The translations under genes were made by a program, and so were the position numbers. Below, one piece after another: positions 1-7,185 of a stretch of DNA of 64,000 nt; position 1 is the first letter of the stretch, and every line of letters begins with the position of its first letter. The DNA is from Calothrix sp. NIES-2100. Its GTDB lineage: Bacteria; Cyanobacteriota; Cyanobacteriia; Cyanobacteriales; Nostocaceae. Below the pieces are notes generated by a model, which searched no databases, was not told the origin of the DNA, and saw only the letters and a list, made by a program, of their open reading frames with translations. Where the stretch lies: NCBI RefSeq assembly GCF_002368195.1, contig NZ_AP018178.1, positions 4,131,421-4,195,420 on the forward strand, read 5' to 3'.

Positions 1-1113
1 GCAGTTTTTAACGAATTGGTGAGTTTCAATTTCCACTTTGCCACCGAAGTCACCCGTTTAGCAACCGAAATCGGCCAAGAAGGAAAGCTTGGTTCACAAA
101 TTACACTCAAAGGCGCAGAAGGTTCTTGGAAAGAATTATTGGACAATTTAAACCAAATGTCTGCTAACTTGGCACAGCAGATCAAAAATATTAATGAAGT
201 CACCCTCGCAGTAGCCCAAGGTAATTTAGTAAAACAAATTAAAGCACGCAATGCCGGAGAATTTAAGCAACTCAGCGATAATGCCAATCAGATGATTAGT
301 AGCCTGAAATCTTCCATCAGACAAATGGCCGATGTAGCGATCGCAGTTGCATCATCTTCTGAAGAGCTTACCGCAGTTAGCACCGAAATGAGCACCAATG
401 CAGAACAAACCGCAGAACAAGCAACATCCGCATCCGCCTCAGCCGAGCAAGTGAATCAAAACAGCAGTACAGTAGTCACTGCGACCGAAGAAATGAACGC
501 CAGCATTCGCGAAATTGCCAAAACTGTGGCTAGTGGCGCAACAGTAGCCGCCCAAGCCGTAAAAACAGCCGAAAGCACCAACCAGACAATTGCTAAACTT
601 GGTCAAAGCAGCCTAGAAATTGGTAAAGTCACCAAAGTCATTACTGCGATCGCTCAACAAACAAACTTACTAGCCTTGAATGCTACCATTGAAGCAGCTA
701 GAGCCGGAGACGCAGGTAGAGGATTTGCTGTTGTAGCCAATGAGGTGAAGGAACTCGCCAAACAAACTGCAAACGCCACCGAAGATATTAGCCAGCGAAT
801 TGAAGCCATTCAGACTGATACCAAAGGTGCAGTTAGTGCCATAACTCAAATTACAGACATCATCAACCAGATAAACGACTTGCAAAGCACCATCGCCAGT
901 GCTGTGGAAGAGCAAACAGTCACCACTAATGAAATTGCCCGAAATATAGCCCAAGCCGCCCAAGGAACCTCAGATATTGCGAAAAATATCGCAATTGTCG
1001 CCGTCAATGCTCAAAATACTACAATTGGTGCAACTAACACCTCCCAAGCAGCCACAGAACTAGCCCGCATGGCTGTAGATATGCAAAAAGTCGTCAATCA
1101 ATTTAAATATTAG
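1..1113 (+). CDS. Methyl-accepting chemotaxis protein, C-terminal part (5' truncated)
   Basis: Cytoplasmic part of a chemoreceptor that controls a CheA kinase. The frame is already open at base 1, so the N-terminus lies outside the window. What is visible starts with two successive HAMP-like segments (roughly the first 45 residues, then a second ending near the segment QMISSLKSSIRQM). A long helical MCP signalling domain follows, with the conserved hairpin tip NLLALNATIEAARAGDAGRG and then FAVVANEVKELA. The protein ends just after the coiled coil, with no CheB/CheR-docking pentapeptide (it ends NQFKY). Tandem HAMPs are common in cyanobacterial PilJ-type receptors for pilus-based phototaxis, but the sensory part is not visible. 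cheB and cheR follow on the same strand, so this is the tail of a chemotaxis cluster. Confidence 0.93.
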   Translation, partial: AVFNELVSFNFHFATEVTRLATEIGQEGKLGSQITLKGAEGSWKELLDNLNQMSANLAQQIKNINEVTLAVAQGNLVKQIKARNAGEFKQLSDNANQMISSLKSSIRQMADVAIAVASSSEELTAVSTEMSTNAEQTAEQATSASASAEQVNQNSSTVVTATEEMNASIREIAKTVASGATVAAQAVKTAESTNQTIAKLGQSSLEIGKVTKVITAIAQQTNLLALNATIEAARAGDAGRGFAVVANEVKELAKQTANATEDISQRIEAIQTDTKGAVSAITQITDIINQINDLQSTIASAVEEQTVTTNEIARNIAQAAQGTSDIAKNIAIVAVNAQNTTIGATNTSQAATELARMAVDMQKVVNQFKY

Positions 1114-1155
1114 TTGTCAGTTGTCATTTGTCATTTGTCATTTGTCATTGGGCAT
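1114..1155. repeat. Heptamer tandem repeat (TTGTCAT type)
   Basis: Directly after the MCP stop codon, six consecutive 7-base units read TTGTCAG, TTGTCAT four times, then TGGGCAT. This is the short tandem heptamer repeat class known from Nostoc and Anabaena intergenic DNA. No function is visible. Confidence 0.85.
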
Positions 1156-1173
1156 TGGTGAAGCTCAAACTTT

Positions 1174-1397
1174 CAGGCTAAAAGCCTGATTAACCAAGTT
1201 AAAAACCTCGTTAACCGAGCTAAAAGCCTCGTTAACGGAGTTAAAAACCTCGTTAACGGAGTTAAAAGCCTGATTAACGGAGTTAAAAGCTTCGTTAACG
1301 GAGCTAAAAGCCTGATTAACGGAGTTAAAAGCCTCGTTAACGGAGCTAAAAGCCTCGTTAACGGAGTTAAAAGCCTGATTCACGAAGCTAAAAACCT
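1174..1397. repeat. 21-bp tandem repeat array, ten full units
   Basis: Ten complete 21-bp units (1188-1397) follow a 14-base partial unit (1174-1187). Each unit contains the palindrome GTTAAC or its variant ATTAAC, then a GGAG(T/C)TAAAA(G/A)CCT block. Because 21 is a multiple of 3 and no stop arises, the array is open as a seven-residue repeat on both strands: pattern VNGVKSL on plus, SVNEAFN on minus. The minus frame can be extended to 1165-1449, but no Shine-Dalgarno site or homology supports translation. The array lies between the MCP gene and cheB. Confidence 0.9.
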
Positions 1398-1480
1398 CAA
1401 AAAGCATCATCAATTCACAATGCAGATTGTCTCCCTCATCTCCCCACACTCCCTCATCTCCCTTATCCCCTCAATCCCCA

Positions 1481-2554
1481 ATGCCAAAAATCCGGGTACT
1501 CGTAGTTGATGATTCCGTAGTAGTTCGTAGTCGTGTTAGTAAAATTTTATCCAACGATCCAGAACTAGAGGTAGTGGGAGTCGCTGCTCATGGGCGCATT
1601 GCTTTGGCGAAAATTCCTCGATTGAATCCCGATGTCATCATTCTTGATATCGAAATGCCAGAGATGGATGGTTTACAAACCTTGGCGGCGATTCGGGAGA
1701 TCTATCCACAGCTACCTGTGATTATGTTTAGCACCTCTACCCACACTGGCGCGATCGCCACACTCGAAGCTCTTTCTTTAGGTGCTTCAGATTATGCCAC
1801 CAAACCTAGTAACCTAGGAAGCGTGGAGGCCAGCAACCAACATATCCGTGAGGAATTAATCCCCAAAATTAAGGTATTTGGTGTCGGAACTACTTTTTTT
1901 TCCCCATCAACTACAATTACTGATTCAGTGGTTCCAGCCATCCACAATCGTAGAGAACAGGTAGATGTTGTGGCAATTGGGGTTTCTACAGGAGGACCAA
2001 ATGCCCTAGCAAAAATACTTCCTGCACTACCCGCCGATATCGGGGTTCCCATATTAATTGTCCAACATATGCCACCAATGTTTACCAAATTATTAGCCCA
2101 AAGATTAGATTCTCAGTGCCAAATTCGTGTAGATGAAGCAGTTCCCCAAACCGTACTAGAGCCTGGACAAGCTTGGATTGCACCTGGCGATTTTCACATG
2201 GTTGTACAACGTCAGGGCGATGTTGTGCGACTGGCTACCCATCAAGCGCCACCAGAAAATTCCTGTCGTCCTTCAGTAGATGTACTATTAGTATCTGTAG
2301 CAAAAGTATATAATAAAAGAGCGATCGCCATCATCTTGACAGGCATGGGACAAGATGGATTATATGGCTGTAAATGTATCCGGGAAGCAGGCGGACAGGT
2401 GGTAGCACAGGATAAAGCTAGTAGTGTGGTGTGGGGAATGCCTAGTTTCGTTGTCAATGCAGGCTTAGCCGATAAGATTCTTCCCCTTGACCAAATCGCA
2501 GGTGAAATTGTCCATCGAGTTCGTGACAATCAAGTACCTATTTCCGGTCTGTAA
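1481..2554 (+). CDS. cheB: Chemotaxis protein-glutamate methylesterase/glutamine deamidase CheB
   Basis: Removes methyl groups from receptor glutamates and deamidates glutamines, resetting receptor sensitivity. The 357-residue protein has a receiver domain (residues 1-120, acidic pair D10-D11, phospho-acceptor D56 in LDIEMPEMDG), a short linker, and the C-terminal methylesterase domain. The latter shows the nucleophile serine in GVSTGG, the catalytic histidine in VQHMPP and the aspartate in GMGQDG. The frame is open upstream to 1427, but those 18 codons (SPSSPHTPSSP...) come from a low-complexity C-rich repeat, so the ATG at 1481 beginning MPKIRVLVVDDS is the better start. The stop overlaps the cheR start (TAATG), which indicates translational coupling. 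Confidence 0.96.
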   Translation: MPKIRVLVVDDSVVVRSRVSKILSNDPELEVVGVAAHGRIALAKIPRLNPDVIILDIEMPEMDGLQTLAAIREIYPQLPVIMFSTSTHTGAIATLEALSLGASDYATKPSNLGSVEASNQHIREELIPKIKVFGVGTTFFSPSTTITDSVVPAIHNRREQVDVVAIGVSTGGPNALAKILPALPADIGVPILIVQHMPPMFTKLLAQRLDSQCQIRVDEAVPQTVLEPGQAWIAPGDFHMVVQRQGDVVRLATHQAPPENSCRPSVDVLLVSVAKVYNKRAIAIILTGMGQDGLYGCKCIREAGGQVVAQDKASSVVWGMPSFVVNAGLADKILPLDQIAGEIVHRVRDNQVPISGL

Positions 2555-3387
2555 TGAAACAGACTATGAGTGTAAACACTAATGATTTTGAGTTTATCTG
2601 TCAACTAGTATACAAATATTCGGCAGTGGTCTTGCACGCCGAAAAAAGCTATCTAGCAGATCTATATTTACAGCCAATTGCCGAATCAGCCGGATTTGCC
2701 TCAATTTCCGACTTGGTTGGCTATCTACAGACTCAACCTTTTGGCAGTCTGCACAGTCAGGTGATTGAATCCCTAGTAACCAATGAAACATCCTTTTTTC
2801 GAGATTATCATCCCTTTGAAGCACTGAAAAAATTTGTGCTACCAGAGTTGGTCGGTAAAAGAAGTATAGAGCGATCACTGAATATTTGGTGTGCAGCTTG
2901 CTCTCATGGACAAGAACCCTACAGCATCGCCATGCTGATTAAAGAACATTTTCCAGTACTGGACAATTGGTCTTTAAAGCTCATGGCGAGCGATTTTTCC
3001 AGCAAAGTCTTAGCTAAGGCGAGAGAAGGGTGTTACAACCAACTAGAAATACAGCGGGGATTACCGAAAAATTTCCGCGATCGCTATTTTCAAAAACTAG
3101 ATCACAACTGGCAAATTCAGCAAGAAATTCTTCAGATGGTAGAATTTCGCCAGATTAATCTCGTGCAATGTTGGCCATCCCTCCCCAAACATGACGTAAT
3201 TTTTTTACGCAATGTTTTAATTTACTTTGATACTGCAACTAAAAAATCCTTACTAAAAAAAATCAAGCAGAACTTAAATCCAGATGGTTACTTATTTCTG
3301 GGTAATGCTGAAACCACCATCCACCTAGATACAGCATTCACTCGTGTTCAATTTGATAAAGCTATTTGCTATCGCTTAAATAAATAA
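2554..3387 (+). CDS. cheR: Chemotaxis protein methyltransferase CheR
   Basis: Transfers methyl groups from S-adenosylmethionine to glutamates of chemoreceptors, opposing CheB. The 277-residue length matches the family. The N-terminal helical CheR domain spans about residues 1-75. The SAM-binding Rossmann domain follows, with the glycine-poor cyanobacterial motif I WCAACSHGQEPYS and the later IFLRNVLIYFD motif. The segment NETSFFRDY is the usual Arg-containing substrate region. The ATG shares one base with the cheB stop, so the two are made from one mRNA in matched amounts. No tetratricopeptide or pentapeptide-binding extension is present. Confidence 0.96.
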   Translation: MKQTMSVNTNDFEFICQLVYKYSAVVLHAEKSYLADLYLQPIAESAGFASISDLVGYLQTQPFGSLHSQVIESLVTNETSFFRDYHPFEALKKFVLPELVGKRSIERSLNIWCAACSHGQEPYSIAMLIKEHFPVLDNWSLKLMASDFSSKVLAKAREGCYNQLEIQRGLPKNFRDRYFQKLDHNWQIQQEILQMVEFRQINLVQCWPSLPKHDVIFLRNVLIYFDTATKKSLLKKIKQNLNPDGYLFLGNAETTIHLDTAFTRVQFDKAICYRLNK

Positions 3388-3411
3388 TTAATATTATATC
3401 GCGAGTTGTAG

Positions 3412-3432
3412 GGGCACGGCACTGCCGTGCCC
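3412..3432. repeat. Palindromic interspersed repeat (GGGCACGGCA hairpin)
   Basis: A perfect 10-bp stem, GGGCACGGCA / TGCCGTGCCC, with a single-base spacer, 25 bp after cheR. It could stop transcription mechanically but has no U-tract. The core recurs in degenerate form at 52366-52426, so it is better read as a dispersed repeat. Confidence 0.75.
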
Positions 3433-3465
3433 TGAGAATGTACATTAAGTAAAACGAAAATTGCT

Positions 3466-3551
3466 ATACCAATTCAAATAATTTTGGCGACACATCAATG
3501 ATTCTTAAGGTGTCCCTACCTATTTGTCGCATTGTTTTTTCAAATTGGTAT
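3466..3551. mobile_element. MITE-like element with ATACCAATT ends
   Basis: An 86-bp non-coding segment bounded by ATACCAATT (3466-3474) and its exact inverted copy AATTGGTAT (3543-3551). It carries a further inner inverted pair (GGCGACA / TTGTCGC). It contains no gene. Size and ends fit a miniature inverted-repeat element, but no target duplication could be assigned. Confidence 0.55.
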
Positions 3552-3674
3552 TACACTTCAGCTAAATATCTTATTATTTCAATATTTTTTAAGCTAAAGC
3601 ACTTTTTTGGGTAAAATCCGTCATCAGCCTTTGAATGATTTAGCCCTAAATTCATCCGCTGACGATATCACACA

Positions 3675-4268
3675 ATGAAAGCACTCAAAGCCTTAACTAC
3701 AGCCTTAGTTAGCCTAACATCTGTACTAGCAAATATCCCAGTAAAAGCAGAATGGGCACCTCAACCTGTTGTCGATGGAGTTTATGCAGGTATTCAACAT
3801 ATTCATGGTTATCAAGCCACACCACAATTAATATGGAACGTTGCTAAAGGATCTCGTAGTCGTTGTGGGCGTATTTCCGGTAGTTTGTATTGCAAACTAA
3901 ACCATACCGTATATATAACCAAACAAGATATTCAAATGGCATATCATTTTGGCGATGCTGCCTTAGCTTATATAGTTGCACATGAATATGCTCATGCCAT
4001 GCAAACTGCCTATGGATTTCAACCACGAATCACACCAATATCAGAACTACAAGCAGATTGTTTAGCAGGCGTTTATTTAGGATTAATTCCGAATATTGTT
4101 TTTGACGAACGCGATACATTAGAAATTGCTAGCCTAGCTTATCACATCGGTGATTATGACTGGGGTAGCCGACACCATCACGGAACCCCAGAACAACGAG
4201 TCAAAGCCGTTGTCTTAGGGATGAAAGGCGCAGTTAATGGTAGAGGTTTCGCTGTTTGTCGCGTTTAA
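3675..4268 (+). CDS. Putative exported neutral zinc metallopeptidase
   Basis: A 197-residue protein with an N-terminal signal peptide (charged MKALK, hydrophobic stretch to about residue 19, likely cleavage after VKA at residue 25). It carries the gluzincin motif HEYAH at residues 103-107, embedded in AYIVAHEYAHAMQ, followed by ELQADCLAG, which supplies the third zinc ligand. This arrangement matches the YpfJ-type neutral zinc metallopeptidase family, whose substrates are unknown. It is expected to act in the periplasm or outside the cell. The gene stands alone, with repeats on both sides. Two cysteines (CGRISGSLYC) may form a disulfide. Confidence 0.8.
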   Translation: MKALKALTTALVSLTSVLANIPVKAEWAPQPVVDGVYAGIQHIHGYQATPQLIWNVAKGSRSRCGRISGSLYCKLNHTVYITKQDIQMAYHFGDAALAYIVAHEYAHAMQTAYGFQPRITPISELQADCLAGVYLGLIPNIVFDERDTLEIASLAYHIGDYDWGSRHHHGTPEQRVKAVVLGMKGAVNGRGFAVCRV

Positions 4269-4306
4269 CCCTGAGAGCGTGTTTTCACACTCTCTCTGGT
4301 TGTAAG

Positions 4307-4431
4307 CTACAGTGTACACACATCTATACTCTGCGTACTCTGCGGTACAAAAATGATTGTTTTAAACGCAGAGCGCACAGAGACCACAGAGGAGAAAAAT
4401 AAGGAATTAAGGAATTGTGTGTACACCGTAG
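4307..4431. mobile_element. MITE-like element with 16-bp inverted ends
   Basis: The 16-base ends CTACAGTGTACACACA (4307-4322) and TGTGTGTACACCGTAG (4416-4431) are inverted copies with one mismatch. The interior contains the dispersed cyanobacterial sequence ctctgcgt...acgcagag, itself imperfectly palindromic. There is no coding capacity. The element sits 60 bp in front of the acetyltransferase gene and could supply promoter or terminator sequence. Confidence 0.6.
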
Positions 4432-4491
4432 ATCCTTATAATAGAGAGATTTAGAGAGAGGTTTATAAGTCTGAAATCAAAGGAGAAAACC

Positions 4492-4938
4492 ATGAAAATT
4501 GTCCCAGTTAACCAAGATAACTTTGATACATGGTTAAATTTGTCATTGGAACTTTGGCCAGATGAATCCCCCGAAGAAAGACACACATCTCTCACCAATA
4601 TTCTCCAATCGCCCCGTGAAGCAGGATTTTTAATTAAAGATGACGCTGGAATAGCAATTGGCTTTATTAATCTCTCCCTGCGATATGATTATGTACCTGG
4701 TGCTACCACTAGTCCTGTTGCATATGTAGAAGGGATTTATGTCAAAAATGAGTATCGAAAACAAGGTATAGGTAGATTCTTAATAGAATATGCCCAACAA
4801 TGGGGACGGGAACATGGCTGTCTAGAAATCGCCTCAGATGCTTTATTAGATAACACCACAAGTTACGAATTTCATCGCCAGGTAGGTTTTCAAGAGGTAG
4901 AAAGAATCGTGACATTCATTAAGCCAATAGACAGGTGA
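4492..4938 (+). CDS. GNAT acetyltransferase resembling aminoglycoside 6'-N-acetyltransferase AAC(6')-I
   Basis: A 148-residue single-domain GNAT enzyme using acetyl-CoA. The acetyl-CoA pyrophosphate loop is visible as YRKQGIGRFL (Q/RxxGxG/A), preceded by strand 4 with YVEGIYVK. The spacing LRYDYVPGATTSPVAYVEG, the C-terminal LEIASDALLDN and the end FHRQVGFQEVERIVTF resemble AAC(6')-I enzymes more than generic RimI/GNAT proteins. The LELWPDES segment near the N-terminus also fits. The start has a good ribosome site (AAAGGAG, 7 bases before ATG). The true substrate in a free-living cyanobacterium is unknown and could be another amine. Confidence 0.78.
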   Translation: MKIVPVNQDNFDTWLNLSLELWPDESPEERHTSLTNILQSPREAGFLIKDDAGIAIGFINLSLRYDYVPGATTSPVAYVEGIYVKNEYRKQGIGRFLIEYAQQWGREHGCLEIASDALLDNTTSYEFHRQVGFQEVERIVTFIKPIDR

Positions 4939-4996
4939 TGATAAATTTTTACCGCTAAGGTAAGTAAGTGGGCGTTAAAAAACATAACTATACTTT

Positions 4997-5027
4997 TGTC
5001 ATTGCGAGGAGGTACGACGAAGCAATC
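4997..5027 (+). repeat. Dispersed 31-bp repeat (TGTCATTGCGAGGAGG type), copy 1
   Basis: A 31-base sequence beginning TGTCATTGCGAGGAGG and ending ACGACGAAGCAATC. It recurs in inverted orientation at 52299-52329 with one mismatch. It is intergenic and non-coding. Confidence 0.85.
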
Positions 5028-5168
5028 ACAAGGGTTTTGAGGAATTTACATTTTGTTACATAGTTGGGTTTATTCGTGCCGACTTACTTATGCAAGTTGT
5101 AATCTCTAATGTTATTAAAATAAAAATTTATGTATTATACTTGTAGTGCGCTTAATATTTAATTGCAT

Positions 5169-5963
5169 ATGAGTTATGATTTTTCACTGCAAAGTTGTGA
5201 CTTAAACAAACTCAACTCAATGACCAAATATCCTAGTATCCCTACTTATCACGCTCTAGGGGACAAAGGAGCTTTGCTAGAACAGACAGTTAATTTTGAT
5301 GGTGAGGTCATCCTGACTGAAAAAGTAGATGGTACAAACTCTCGCATCATTTTACTGCCTGATGGTAACTTCGTTTTGGGTAGTAGAGAAGAACTACTCT
5401 TTGCCAAAGGTGATCTCATTGGTAATCCTGCACTTGGGATTGTAGATGCTCTCAAAAAAATTGCAGATTCATTACCCCAATCGCAAAATGGTATTGCTGT
5501 TACCTATCTAGAATTGTATGGCGGGAAGATTACCGGAGCTAGCAAACAATACACCTCACAACAAACTGTTGGCTGGCGACTATTTGATGTAGCAGTTCTC
5601 ACAGACATAGAAACGCTATTTGCTCAACCTATCAAGCAACTAGCAGCATGGCGAGATCGTGGTGGTCAAGTCTTCCTTGATGAAATGCAACTCACTCAAG
5701 CTAGCAAAGAATATGGATTTGCTCTCACACCACGAATTGCAACAGTCACATCTTTACCCGTGACGATTCAAGAAACACATGAGTTTCTCAAAACAATGCT
5801 ACCACAAACAAACGTTGCACTCGATGTAGGTGCCCGTGGTCAAGCCGAAGGTATTGTAGCGCGAACTACATCCCGAAGTGCGATGCCTGCGGCGGTTCGC
5901 GGAGCGACCATCGCCAAGTTACGTTTTGAAGATTACGAACGTCATAGCAAACGAAGAGGATAG
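5169..5963 (+). CDS. RNA ligase family protein (Rnl2-like nucleotidyltransferase)
   Basis: A 264-residue member of the ATP-dependent RNA ligase/nucleotidyltransferase superfamily. Motif I, which carries the lysine that becomes adenylated, is EKVDGTN (K52). The following strand holds RIILLPDGNFVLGSREE (motif Ia/III region), YLELYGG corresponds to motif III, EGIVAR to motif IV and IAKLRFEDY to motif V. Such enzymes seal RNA nicks and probably act in RNA repair. The start is uncertain: TTG at 5163, ATG at 5169 and ATG at 5220 are in frame and none has a clear ribosome site. Between motifs IV and V a dispersed repeat (5880-5914) adds about ten residues (SAMPAAVRGA). No partner kinase/phosphatase is adjacent. 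Confidence 0.8.
   Translation: MSYDFSLQSCDLNKLNSMTKYPSIPTYHALGDKGALLEQTVNFDGEVILTEKVDGTNSRIILLPDGNFVLGSREELLFAKGDLIGNPALGIVDALKKIADSLPQSQNGIAVTYLELYGGKITGASKQYTSQQTVGWRLFDVAVLTDIETLFAQPIKQLAAWRDRGGQVFLDEMQLTQASKEYGFALTPRIATVTSLPVTIQETHEFLKTMLPQTNVALDVGARGQAEGIVARTTSRSAMPAAVRGATIAKLRFEDYERHSKRRG
5880..5914 (+). repeat. Interspersed repeat inside a coding region (GCGATGCCTGCGGCGG type)
   Basis: A GC-rich 35-base segment bounded by GCGATG and CATCGC, unlike the AT-richer surrounding gene. It lies in frame between motifs IV and V of the RNA ligase and encodes Ala/Pro/Arg-rich residues. This type of repeat is normally intergenic in Nostoc-type genomes. Confidence 0.65.
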
Positions 5964-5977
5964 TAGTCTCAAGATTA

Positions 5978-6778
5978 TTATGCCCGAATCACAGTACCTA
6001 GAGCCGAATTGCTCAACACAGCATTAGCCAAATTACCGGGGATATTACCATCAATTATCCAGCAGTCAATTCCTAAATTAGAGATAGCTAAAAATTCTTC
6101 AACTTTCCTGAGCATACCGCCCGTAACATCTATAGATTTACTTTCACCAATAAAACCTTTGATTTGCGGATAGTTAGCTTGAGTAATCTCAGATATCACT
6201 TGCCCATCTTCATCATACACACCAGGATAGTTGCCGACATTTATTAATCGAACCTGAAACTTTTCTTCTGTGTAAAAATATTTAGCTAATTCTGCTAATA
6301 ATCTGTCAGTAGATAGGATAGTACCACCAATTATTTTATCAAAAATCACATCACCAAAAACTAAAGGAATCAAACCAGCTGCGAGACTATTTTCTATAGC
6401 TGAATAGTCAAATTTGAGTAATTTTTTTTCCTGAGTAACAGCCATCGTTACAGGTGGTAGGCTAATTACTGGTAAACCCGCTTGTAAAAAAATCTTCGCC
6501 AATAGCCGATTTAGATCGAGAGCATCTTGGTGGACTAGACAAAATCCGAATTTATCAACATCAGTGCTAATACCATTGATGGTATTGTATTTCTTAGCTG
6601 ACTGATGACCGAAAGAACCAGCACCATTGCCAATAATCAATTTTAGATGGGGATGTTGATGTGCGATCGCACTCACTTCCCTGGCCAGTTGTTGGATAAT
6701 TTCGGGTCGAGCAGTTAATGGTTGATCCTTATCAGTAATCAACGACCCTCCCAGCTTGATTAATGCCAGATCCATCAT
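5978..6778 (-). CDS. Amino-acid-kinase family protein, probable isopentenyl phosphate kinase
   Basis: A 266-residue kinase of the amino-acid-kinase fold. The N-terminal IKLGGSLITDK is the phosphate-binding motif, GNGAGSFGH the substrate loop with the histidine that is diagnostic for isopentenyl phosphate kinase (IPK), and GTILSTDRLLAELA and DVTGGMLRKVEEF the nucleotide and C-terminal motifs. IPK converts isopentenyl phosphate to isopentenyl diphosphate in archaeal and plant isoprenoid metabolism. Cyanobacteria make IPP by the MEP pathway, so here it may salvage dephosphorylated isoprenoids. FomA-like or other small-molecule kinases share the fold. It converges with the RNA ligase gene 15 bp away. 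Confidence 0.75.
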   Translation of the reverse strand: MMDLALIKLGGSLITDKDQPLTARPEIIQQLAREVSAIAHQHPHLKLIIGNGAGSFGHQSAKKYNTINGISTDVDKFGFCLVHQDALDLNRLLAKIFLQAGLPVISLPPVTMAVTQEKKLLKFDYSAIENSLAAGLIPLVFGDVIFDKIIGGTILSTDRLLAELAKYFYTEEKFQVRLINVGNYPGVYDEDGQVISEITQANYPQIKGFIGESKSIDVTGGMLRKVEEFLAISNLGIDCWIIDGNIPGNLANAVLSNSALGTVIRA

Positions 6779-6843
6779 GAAATATTGACAACAATCGGAT
6801 GATAACTTTCAAAAAGTTTACCACATAGAGAGTAAATTAATTC

Positions 6844-6891
6844 GTAGTCAGGACTTCAGTCCTGAATTAAAGCACGCTTTGTGCTGACTAC
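6844..6891. repeat. Palindromic repeat bounded by GTAGTCAG / CTGACTAC
   Basis: Outer arms GTAGTCAG and CTGACTAC (8 bp, perfect) enclose the inner palindrome TCAGGACTTCAGTCCTGA and a second hairpin AGCACGCTTTGTGCT. A related, degenerate copy is present near 62559-62608. Non-coding. Confidence 0.7.
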
Positions 6892-6917
6892 AAACCTACC
6901 AATCGTGATTTTGGCTT

Positions 6918-7151
6918 ATGTCAGACTCAATCGAGTACCAATATCAGTTAATTTCCGAATACTCCCAACCATCGCCACGTCAAACTATTTGCCAAGACTG
7001 TGCTTTTCATACCAAGAGAGAAGACGGGATAGACTGTATTCACCCAGACGAATTGCAAGTTAATTGTTCTACCATAATTTTTTGCAATTCGTTCCAACCA
7101 GCCCAGGAAATTGACAGTCCTTGTGTATCATTTGACTATGCTAAAAAATAG
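6918..7151 (+). CDS. Small cysteine-containing protein of unknown function
   Basis: A 77-residue acidic, soluble protein. Its cysteines are spaced CxxC (residues 25-28), C (40), C (50), C (57) and C (69), with two histidines (HTK, HPDE) near them, which could bind a metal. No family is recognised with certainty. The ORF starts ATG 26 bp after a palindromic repeat, has codon use like its neighbours and ends in AKK. No membrane segment or signal peptide is visible. Confidence 0.6.
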   Translation: MSDSIEYQYQLISEYSQPSPRQTICQDCAFHTKREDGIDCIHPDELQVNCSTIIFCNSFQPAQEIDSPCVSFDYAKK

Positions 7152-7185
7152 CCACTACTAAATTTTATATGTAAAACGCTATTCT

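Noticed and set aside
1165..1449. 94-codon minus-strand frame through the 21-bp array as a coiled-coil gene
   Set aside because: It exists because repeat length is a multiple of three; no ribosome site and no non-repeat conserved part.
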